Below the pieces are notes generated by a model. It did no database searches, was not told the origin of the DNA, and saw only the letters and a list, made by a program, of their open reading frames with translations. DNA of 5,699 bases from an uncultured bacterium. Lineage in GTDB: Bacteria > Planctomycetota > Uabimicrobiia > Uabimicrobiales > JABWCH01. The position numbers were made by a program, and so were the translations under genes. Positions 1-5,669 of this stretch are shown here, in pieces. Location of the stretch: NCBI GenBank assembly GCA_938003875.1, contig CALKWO010000273.1:1-5699 (forward strand), written 5' to 3'. Position 1 is the stretch's first letter. Each line of letters starts with the position of its first letter.

Positions 1-18
1 TCTCCGCGTCTCTGCGGT
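1..18 (-). repeat. End of a dispersed intergenic repeat (ACCGCAGAGACGC type), left flank
   Basis: On the minus strand this reads ACCGCAGAGACGCGGAGA, starting at 18 and running outward through the window edge. Positions 4-7 (CCGC) and 14-17 (GCGG) form a perfect 4-bp stem with a 6-base loop. Sequences of this type recur between genes in many environmental bacterial genomes, as I recall. The element is cut by the window edge, so its full length is unknown. It resembles the right-flank repeat at 5670 in opposite orientation (12 of 18 positions match). Confidence 0.55.
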
Positions 19-51
19 GAAAAATCTTTACACTTTTGCACGAGATTTCAC
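17..51 (+). other. Possible weak hairpin in the leader of gene 1
   Basis: GTGAAAAATCT (17-27) can pair with AGATTTCAC (43-51) to give 9 base pairs with a two-base bulge and a 15-base loop. It lies between the left repeat and gene 1, in AT-rich sequence where chance pairing is common. It could be part of the dispersed repeat, the terminator of an upstream gene outside the window, or nothing. No convincing sigma-70 promoter stands out in 19-101. TTTACA at 27-32 resembles a -35 box but lacks a good -10 at proper spacing. TTGTGT (52-57) with AATAGT (75-80), 17 bases apart, is a weak alternative. Confidence 0.2.
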
Positions 52-89
52 TTGTGTTTTTGGGAAATATTGTAAATAGTCCGTAATTG

Positions 90-94
90 GGAGG
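90..94 (+). promoter_or_regulatory. Shine-Dalgarno of gene 1
   Basis: GGAGG (90-94, inside GGGAGGG 89-95) stands 7 bases before ATG at 102. The frame is also open from a TTG at 87, but that start would place the ribosome-binding site inside the coding sequence. ATG 102 is therefore chosen. Confidence 0.85.
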
Positions 95-101
95 GATTTT
101 T

Positions 102-3100
102 ATGAATGCATGGGAAACCGTCAAGATTTTTGTCAGTTCCACTTTTTTGGATTTGGAGCTGGAAAGAGATCGGCTGGCAGAAATTTTTGCCAGGTTAAAA
201 AAACAAATGGCTCAACAACATATTTCTTTGATACCTTATGATTTAAGGTGGCGGGAAAAGCATACGGATGCACCGCTGGTAAAATGGTGCCTGAGCATGA
301 CCAGGCAGTGTCAGTATTTTATTGGGATTCTGGGATACAGATATGGGTGGAGGCCCAAAGAGGACGAAGAAGGGAATCCCAACCATCGTAAGCTATCCGT
401 TACAGAAATGGAAATCAACCAGGCACTTGCCTCTATTCCTAAAGAGAGAAGATTTTTTTGCATAGGGCAAAAAGAACAGTATGATCCCGATAGAGTGGCG
501 CAGGTAAGCGATTCGGATAAAAATGCTCTGGAGCAGCTTAAGCAAAGGCTTATCAAGAATGAAGAAAATATATATTCCTTTGCCAGCACCAGTGAGATGT
601 TGTCCATAGTAGAAAAAGAGCTATCCCTTCGTCTGGAAAGCGATTATCCCAAAGAAAAGGTTATACAAGAATTCCAATACACATCATCCCAGGCATTAGA
701 AGAAATCCTGGAGCAGAAGACCAAGAATTTTGTAGGAAGAGGAAAGTATCTCGACCAAATCGAAAAATTTGCTTTTGGCCTCGGCGAAAAGAACTACCTG
801 GGCATTCATGCTGTAGCAGGGACAGGAAAGTCGGCATTGCTCTCTCGTTTTATATTGAATTGGAGAAAAAAATACCCTGAAATCCCTGTTGTATGCCATT
901 TTATGGGTATGACACCCGATAGCCAGCGAGTTCAGAGCATGTTTGCTCATATAGGAGAGCAGATGTATCGCTTTGGAATCTTGAAAGAATCTCTTTCTTC
1001 TGATCCAGCAGAACAGAGAAAGCAAGTGCGTGATGCTCTGGAAACCTGCCAGACGAAGATGGTACTAGCACTGGATGGTCTGGATGAAATGGAAGAATCA
1101 GGACACAATCTTTTCTGGCTACCTCGCAACCTGCCTTCTTGCATCCGAATTTTAATCACCACAAGGCCTGTTGATCCCTGGCCTGCCTTGCAAACATATT
1201 CTCGACTGGAAACGCAGGAATTGCCTCCTTTGTTCACCCAGGAAATCGAGGAAATCATCAGGGAATATTCGCTTGCCCAAGGTTTAAACCTCAGCGAAAA
1301 AGATGTTTCTTTACTAGAAAAACAGGCAGCAGGAAACCCCCTGTATCTCAAGGTGGCATTGGAAGAGATTGGTAAAGGGGGAATAGCGGTCGGGCAACTG
1401 GCGACTTCTGTAGAATCCCTTTTTGAACAAATTATCGAGAGAATTGGAAAAATCTATGGACAGGAAATCATCCAGGACTATCTGGGCCTGATTGGAGCCT
1501 CTCGCTATGGACTGGCGGAAAATGAGCTTCAGGAAATTCTCATGCTCATGCACCAGACACAAAGCGATGTTACAGATGATTTCCTTCTGGCTGTAAAGCG
1601 GGCATTGGACAACTTCATCGTTCTCAAAGCAGGCATTCTGGACTTTTTTCATGCTCAGTTTGGCAGAACCGTAAAAGAACGTCTGGGCAAAAGAAACATG
1701 CGGGCCTATCATAGTTTTCTTGCACAATATTTCCAAGACAAAGGGCTGGAATACAAAAGAGCCTTGCGCGAACTTTGCTATCAGGAACAATGGGCAGAGG
1801 AATACCAAAATCTCCTTAAAACGCTGACACATCTTGCTTTTCTGGAAGCCAAATGCAAAGAAGGTATGAGCGATAGCCTCATCGAAGACTATGAAAATGC
1901 GTTGCAAGACCCTGTGGTAAAGGTTCCCGATACTTTTCAGATACAATACGAGGAAAATACCGTTGTTTCCAGGAAGACTCTGGAGCTTTTTCTGCGCACT
2001 TTGACCCTGGATAGAAAATTTTTACGATCCCATCCAGAATCTCTTTTTCAATGCTTCTGGAATCGCTGCTATTGGTATGATGCACCCCAGGCACAATCCT
2101 ATTATAAAAAAAAGCCAGGCCGAGCAGGTGAAAAAGGCCAGATAAAAATATATCCTTTGATGGAAAAATGGCGTAGAGAGAAACAAAGCAAGGGGCTTTG
2201 GATAGAAAACAAGCGTCCCTCCGATCCTCCTCTGGACTCTCCTTTACAAAATGTCTTTCAGGGAAATGATGGTCCTGTCCGCAGCATTGCCTGGCATCCT
2301 GATGACCGCCGATTTGCCTGCGCCAGTGAAGATTCTACCATCAAGATATGGGACAAAGAAAGCAGGGAATGCCTTTTGACCATGCGCGGGCATGAGAGAG
2401 AGGCTCGCTATGTCTGTTTTAGTCCTGATGGAAAAAAGCTGCTTTCCTGCGGCAACGATGGCCTTGCCTTTTCCTGGGATACACAAACAGGCGATTGCCT
2501 GGAGATTTTTGAAGGGCATCATGGCCCTGTGACATGCGCTTTGTGGTCTAAAGAGGGAAGCCTTGTATTTACGGCTTCAGAAGATGCCAGCATCAAAGTA
2601 TGGGATTCGGCTCATGGAAATTGCCTGAAGACTCTCGAAGGGCATAAATTGGGGATTACCAGAATTGCCTTAAGCCCTGATGGCAACAAAATCGCCTCCG
2701 CTTCTAACGATCATAGCATTCGCATCTGGGATACCCAAACCTATGAATGTATAAAGACAATGCAGGGCCATGATCGCATTGTCAATAGCATCGTGTGGAA
2801 TCCTTCAGGCGATCTTCTTGCATCGGCTTCCAAAGACAATACCGTTCGTCTTTGGAATCCTTCTACAGGACAGTGTATCCGAATTCTTGCTGAACACAAA
2901 GAAAGCGTTACAGACATTGTCTTTTCTTCTCAAGGGGATATTCTGCTTTCTGTTTCAGAAGACAATACACTGCGAGTTTGGAATCCTCAAAACGCTGAGA
3001 TTTACAATGTTTGGGAGCGATGGGAATGGAAGCCCCTTTGCATTGCCTTCAGTGCAAAAGACCAATGGATACTATGTGGGGCTGGCGACAAGACAGTAAC

Positions 3101-4115
3101 CCTCTGGGAGTGGAACAAAGAGAAGGGAATAGAAACATTGGAAGGCCCCAAAGCCCAAATACAGAATATCGCCTTTTCTTCAGAGCTGCGTATTCTTGCA
3201 GCCTCTTCCTGCGACAGCAATGTCTATGTATGGAATCTTGAGAATCATAGGTGTGAGAAAATCCTATCGGGATTGACGACACAAGCTTACAGCGTAGCCA
3301 TTAGCAGCGATGGGAAAAGAATCGCTTCTGGCGCAGAAGATGGGAGGATCATGATCTGGAACCGCTTTACAGGAGAATGCACCAAATCTCTTCCAGGACA
3401 TCACGGCAGGGTCTATTCGCTTTATTTCCACAACAGAGACAACCAACTGGTTTCCACTGGATATTTCGATAAAAAAATATGTCTCTGGGATATTGCAGGT
3501 GCTAAGTGCATCTATTCCATGGAAGGCCATGAAAAATGGGTACAGACAACGGCATGGAGTTCTGACAAAAAGCTTTTCGCTACTGGATCAAGGGATTATA
3601 CAGCACGGATATGGGATATGGAGAAAAAGCAATGCCTTCACGTACTCCGAGGAGCGGATTCCAGCATAAGCTGTGTGTCTTTTTCTCCCGACAATTCCCT
3701 TCTGGCCTGTGGTTCCTATAATGGAATACTCTATCTCTGGGATGTGAAAACAGGAGCCTGTATTATGGTAATGAGAGGGCACAGCGATCTTGTCCTGAGC
3801 ATAGCCATAGACCAAAACGCTCATGTCTTTTCTTGTGATCGCAGCAAAAGCTTCCGCATTTGGGATGCCAGCACAGGCCAGTGCCTTTCCACGCAAATTG
3901 CCCAGGGTGAGATGGCAGAAATCACAAGAAACGATACGCCGTTCTATACCCTGGTAAAAAACTGGGAGACTGTCCTTGTATCCAAAGAAAACCAGCAAGA
4001 AATAGCCTGTTTCCCTGAACCTGTTCATCCCGCTTTCTTTTTCAGCGAAAAAGAATTCTGCGGCATTGGACAGATTGCTACAAATCAGCTTTATGTAGCC
4101 AAGATCGAAACGTAA
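102..4115 (+). CDS. DUF4062-NACHT-WD40 STAND-family NTPase (NWD1/TEP1-like), putative conflict/defence sensor
   Basis: A 1337-residue cytoplasmic-looking protein; no signal peptide or membrane segment is evident. Residues 7-105 are DUF4062-like: KIFVSSTF (8-15), DLRW (47-50), FIGILGYRYGW (73-83) and SVTEMEI (99-105). FVGR (210-213) opens a STAND ATPase. The Walker A is AVAGTGKS (237-244), with Ala in the first position, which the P-loop pattern allows. Walker B is DGLDE (325-329), a sensor-like strand is ILITTRP (350-356), and GNPLYLK (411-417) follows. A helical region (about 430-710) contains the linker motif FWNRCYWYDAP (652-662), which I recall from similar bacterial proteins. Thirteen WD40 units fill 719-1265 and a degenerate propeller-like tail reaches 1337. 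Family knowledge predicts ligand sensing by WD40, ATP-driven oligomerisation and an N-terminal effector or adaptor; the ligand and effector chemistry are unknown. It lies 154 bases upstream of the BRO-N-like gene. Domain calls are secure; the defence role is inference. Confidence 0.92.
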   Translation: MNAWETVKIFVSSTFLDLELERDRLAEIFARLKKQMAQQHISLIPYDLRWREKHTDAPLVKWCLSMTRQCQYFIGILGYRYGWRPKEDEEGNPNHRKLSVTEMEINQALASIPKERRFFCIGQKEQYDPDRVAQVSDSDKNALEQLKQRLIKNEENIYSFASTSEMLSIVEKELSLRLESDYPKEKVIQEFQYTSSQALEEILEQKTKNFVGRGKYLDQIEKFAFGLGEKNYLGIHAVAGTGKSALLSRFILNWRKKYPEIPVVCHFMGMTPDSQRVQSMFAHIGEQMYRFGILKESLSSDPAEQRKQVRDALETCQTKMVLALDGLDEMEESGHNLFWLPRNLPSCIRILITTRPVDPWPALQTYSRLETQELPPLFTQEIEEIIREYSLAQGLNLSEKDVSLLEKQAAGNPLYLKVALEEIGKGGIAVGQLATSVESLFEQIIERIGKIYGQEIIQDYLGLIGASRYGLAENELQEILMLMHQTQSDVTDDFLLAVKRALDNFIVLKAGILDFFHAQFGRTVKERLGKRNMRAYHSFLAQYFQDKGLEYKRALRELCYQEQWAEEYQNLLKTLTHLAFLEAKCKEGMSDSLIEDYENALQDPVVKVPDTFQIQYEENTVVSRKTLELFLRTLTLDRKFLRSHPESLFQCFWNRCYWYDAPQAQSYYKKKPGRAGEKGQIKIYPLMEKWRREKQSKGLWIENKRPSDPPLDSPLQNVFQGNDGPVRSIAWHPDDRRFACASEDSTIKIWDKESRECLLTMRGHEREARYVCFSPDGKKLLSCGNDGLAFSWDTQTGDCLEIFEGHHGPVTCALWSKEGSLVFTASEDASIKVWDSAHGNCLKTLEGHKLGITRIALSPDGNKIASASNDHSIRIWDTQTYECIKTMQGHDRIVNSIVWNPSGDLLASASKDNTVRLWNPSTGQCIRILAEHKESVTDIVFSSQGDILLSVSEDNTLRVWNPQNAEIYNVWERWEWKPLCIAFSAKDQWILCGAGDKTVTLWEWNKEKGIETLEGPKAQIQNIAFSSELRILAASSCDSNVYVWNLENHRCEKILSGLTTQAYSVAISSDGKRIASGAEDGRIMIWNRFTGECTKSLPGHHGRVYSLYFHNRDNQLVSTGYFDKKICLWDIAGAKCIYSMEGHEKWVQTTAWSSDKKLFATGSRDYTARIWDMEKKQCLHVLRGADSSISCVSFSPDNSLLACGSYNGILYLWDVKTGACIMVMRGHSDLVLSIAIDQNAHVFSCDRSKSFRIWDASTGQCLSTQIAQGEMAEITRNDTPFYTLVKNWETVLVSKENQQEIACFPEPVHPAFFFSEKEFCGIGQIATNQLYVAKIET
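2256..3896 (+). repeat. Coding array of 13 WD40 units in gene 1
   Basis: Thirteen consecutive units of 41-43 residues occupy residues 719-1265 without spacers. Starts are at 719, 762, 804, 846, 888, 930, 972, 1014, 1056, 1098, 1141, 1183 and 1225. GH is present in units 2-5, 10, 11 and 13. The closing dipeptide is WD in units 1-4 and 10-13, but WN or WE in units 5-9. A Cys in the linking strand (as in ECL or QCI) occurs in 11 units, all but 6 and 7. The units differ clearly at DNA level, so this is an old array rather than one recently expanded by copying. Residues 1266-1337 look like one or two further decayed units, compatible with two seven-bladed propellers. Confidence 0.93.
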
Positions 4116-4126
4116 GCACTTTCTGT

Positions 4127-4155
4127 AGAAAAAAATCATAGAATATTTTTTTTCT
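4127..4155 (+). terminator. A/T-rich hairpin after gene 1, possible weak terminator
   Basis: AGAAAAAAA (4127-4135) pairs with TTTTTTTCT (4147-4155), a 9-bp stem with only one G-C pair, ending 40 bases after the gene 1 stop. The run of eight T (4146-4153) forms the 3' arm instead of following a GC-rich stem, so it is not a standard intrinsic terminator. It could attenuate read-through into gene 2. Its last four bases (4152-4155) are shared with the left arm of the larger inverted repeat, so the two structures would compete. Confidence 0.25.
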
Positions 4156-4181
4156 AAATGCCCTATTTTGTCCACCTCCTC

Positions 4182-4210
4182 TTTAAAATAAAGATAGTTA
4201 AATGTTAAAT
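4182..4210 (+). promoter_or_regulatory. Possible sigma-70 promoter for gene 2, with tandem GTTAAAT
   Basis: TTTAAA (4182-4187) and TTAAAT (4205-4210) are 17 bases apart and each match the -35 and -10 consensus at four of six positions. TAAAAT (4184-4189) is a better -10 match but has no good -35. The heptamer GTTAAAT occurs twice in tandem at 4197-4210. The AT-rich setting makes such matches cheap. If real, transcription would begin near 4217 and exclude the left arm of the long inverted repeat. Confidence 0.25.
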
Positions 4211-4221
4211 CAAAAAACCTA

Positions 4222-4246
4222 AGCACAAAGCTAAACTGCCTGTGCT
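4222..4246 (+). other. Small hairpin inside the loop of the long inverted repeat
   Basis: AGCACA (4222-4227) is complementary to TGTGCT (4241-4246) with a 13-base loop. Two further outer pairs (CT 4219-4220 with AG 4248-4249) can form across one A-A mismatch. It ends nine bases before the ribosome-binding site of gene 2 and could be part of a leader structure or a dyad operator. The stem is short, so it could be chance. Confidence 0.35.
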
Positions 4247-4254
4247 AAGAATGT

Positions 4255-4261
4255 AAGGAGG
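4255..4261 (+). promoter_or_regulatory. Strong Shine-Dalgarno of gene 2
   Basis: AAGGAGG (4255-4261) is a near-ideal Shine-Dalgarno, 8 bases before ATG 4270. The in-frame GTG at 4261 overlaps it and is rejected as start. The same bases form the right arm of the long inverted repeat, which makes this a strong site that may normally be occluded. Confidence 0.9.
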
Positions 4262-4269
4262 TGGACAAT

Positions 4270-5622
4270 ATGTTTTCTTTAGAATTCATACAAATTTTTT
4301 CCTATCCTGCCAGTAGAAAAGCCATACACCTTTTTCGAAATCGAGAGAATGGAGAAGGTGTCATGATTTCTTCCGAAATTGCAAGCCTCTTGGAATACCA
4401 GTCTTTAAGTAAAATTTTGGTAAGAGATGCTCATGCTTCTCATGGAATCCACTATGTTCTATTGCAAGGCGTGCCACTTCAAGAATTTAAAATATACCTT
4501 CAGCAAGCCAACATACCAGGATATCAAAAAGCCACAAGATTGCTCCTTGTGACAGAAACAGGAATTTGCTTTTTGCTTAGCAAGCATTGTAAAGAAAAGA
4601 GAATCCGTATCGGAGAATGGCTTTTGTATCAAATTCTGCCTAAATTGCGTGACTACCAATCTCTTTTCTATTATCAGAAAATTTCCAGCCTATATCTTCA
4701 GGAAAGCCTATATCTTTTGATTTATCAGGGGAGAATGGGAATGCTGGACTTTCAGCTCACAGAGGTTTTAGGCTTGCAGCCTATAGACTATGTAGCTTAT
4801 GGCTGCCATGGTTATGTAGAAAATGTCCATGTTGCAGCATTCCCTCCTAATCTATACCAGAGACTGATCCAGGAAATACAGGATTTCCCTTCATCACAAG
4901 CACAGAACAGTCTATATTTTTTCTATGAAAGCGGTATCTATCGTCTTTTGAATAAAAATTCTGGGCCTATTGCTTCTCTTCTTCAAAAAGCTTTAGAAAG
5001 AGAGATATTTCCTCTGTTTCGACAGTTGGGAACGCACTGGATTGGCATCAAAGAAGAAGAGATTTGCATGTTAGAAAAAAATCAGGGAAAAAACAATGTG
5101 CTGACGAGCATTATGGCAGAAACCAAACAAGACTGGGATATTCTCTCGGAACGGCAAAGGATTCTTGGTTCTCTGGAGAAAATCCAGGAAAAGCTGATGA
5201 ACTTCGAAAATAAAAGTAGTGTTGTATGGAATGAAAACAGGCAAAAGATGGAAGATATGGAAAAATCTCATGGCCTTTTGAAGAAAGACCTCATGATGCA
5301 GCAACAAACTCTTCTGAAAGCCTTAGAAAAATTGGATGAGCTAATAGCTAAACTGGGAGCACAAACAAGGCAAAACAATTCTTTTCCAGAGGTTTTAGAC
5401 CCCCCTTCTATGAAAATTCTGAAAGAGATTTGCATAAAGCTAGGAATCTATCACCTGGATAAAGTGACTCCCAATACTGTCCTGATGAGAGCCTTGATAG
5501 ATCATGTACACAGCCTGGAAACAAGAGATATAGAAAAATTTCTCCAGGAAAAGCTTTTTGTTGTGCCAGGCGAAAATATTGTCTGGCTCAAAGAAATAGA
5601 CTACCATTTCTGGAAGAAATAG
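4270..5622 (+). CDS. Tandem BRO-N-like domain protein with coiled coil; putative nucleic-acid-binding regulator
   Basis: A 450-residue protein, probably cytoplasmic, with no membrane segment seen. Residues 17-130 fit the BRO-N pattern of phage antirepressors and baculovirus BRO proteins: SEIASLLEY (35-43), LLLVTETGICFLL (91-103), W117 and ILPKLRDYQ (122-130). Residues 141-257 look like a second, diverged copy: LTEVLGL (163-169), YFFYESGIYRLL (216-227) and REIFPLFRQLG (244-254). The Gly-to-Pro spacing is 26 in both (G98-P124 and G222-P248). Residues 286-362 are charged, heptad-like and probably a coiled coil for oligomerisation. Residues 380-450 form a helical-looking domain I do not recognise. 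BRO-N domains are known to bind DNA or act as antirepressors, so a regulatory or partner role beside the STAND gene is inferred. Sampled lines look more AT-rich than gene 1. The long inverted repeat at its start suggests tight control, perhaps by itself. It could also be a stray phage gene. Confidence 0.85.
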   Translation: MFSLEFIQIFSYPASRKAIHLFRNRENGEGVMISSEIASLLEYQSLSKILVRDAHASHGIHYVLLQGVPLQEFKIYLQQANIPGYQKATRLLLVTETGICFLLSKHCKEKRIRIGEWLLYQILPKLRDYQSLFYYQKISSLYLQESLYLLIYQGRMGMLDFQLTEVLGLQPIDYVAYGCHGYVENVHVAAFPPNLYQRLIQEIQDFPSSQAQNSLYFFYESGIYRLLNKNSGPIASLLQKALEREIFPLFRQLGTHWIGIKEEEICMLEKNQGKNNVLTSIMAETKQDWDILSERQRILGSLEKIQEKLMNFENKSSVVWNENRQKMEDMEKSHGLLKKDLMMQQQTLLKALEKLDELIAKLGAQTRQNNSFPEVLDPPSMKILKEICIKLGIYHLDKVTPNTVLMRALIDHVHSLETRDIEKFLQEKLFVVPGENIVWLKEIDYHFWKK

Positions 5623-5669
5623 TGCATATTCCGCAGTTTGTAAGTGAACTTTTTCGATTTTTAAAGAGA

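Larger units (their letters stand above)
4152..4284 (+). promoter_or_regulatory. Long inverted repeat masking the ribosome-binding site and start of gene 2
   Basis: The left arm 4152-4180 and right arm 4256-4284 are complementary in a single unshifted register. TTGTCCACCTCCT (4168-4180) is a perfect 13-base complement of AGGAGGTGGACAA (4256-4268). After one mismatch, 4165-4166 pair with 4270-4271 in the start codon. After a 6x6 internal loop, TTCTAAA (4152-4158) pairs with TTTAGAA (4278-4284). In all, 22 of 29 positions are Watson-Crick pairs, plus a G-U pair at 4164/4272. If transcribed as one RNA, this would hide the Shine-Dalgarno and AUG of gene 2. If a promoter lies between the arms, they could instead be a pair of operator sites. 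The intervening 75 bases hold a smaller hairpin. Confidence 0.6.

Noticed and set aside
87..101. TTG start of gene 1 at 87
   Set aside because: It would bury the Shine-Dalgarno inside the coding sequence; ATG 102 has ideal spacing.
1314..1946. A 210-codon open frame on the minus strand within gene 1
   Set aside because: It is a shadow of the NACHT-to-linker coding region, with low-complexity Phe/Cys-rich translation and no ribosome-binding site or known motif.
2770..3241. Plus-strand open frames in other phases inside the WD40 array
   Set aside because: They overlap a strongly supported reading frame with periodic WD40 motifs and have no domain signature of their own.
2256..3896. Regular ~126-base periodicity as a possible CRISPR or DNA satellite
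   Set aside because: The period is that of 42-residue WD40 units and the units are diverged at DNA level; there are no constant repeats or spacers.
3588..4226. A 212-codon open frame on the minus strand overlapping the end of gene 1 and the intergenic region
   Set aside because: It is antisense to clear WD40 coding sequence, its translation resembles no protein I know, and no Shine-Dalgarno precedes its start. The AGGAGGTGG on that strand lies inside the frame.
4261..4269. GTG start of gene 2 at 4261
   Set aside because: It overlaps the Shine-Dalgarno itself; ATG 4270 is correctly spaced.
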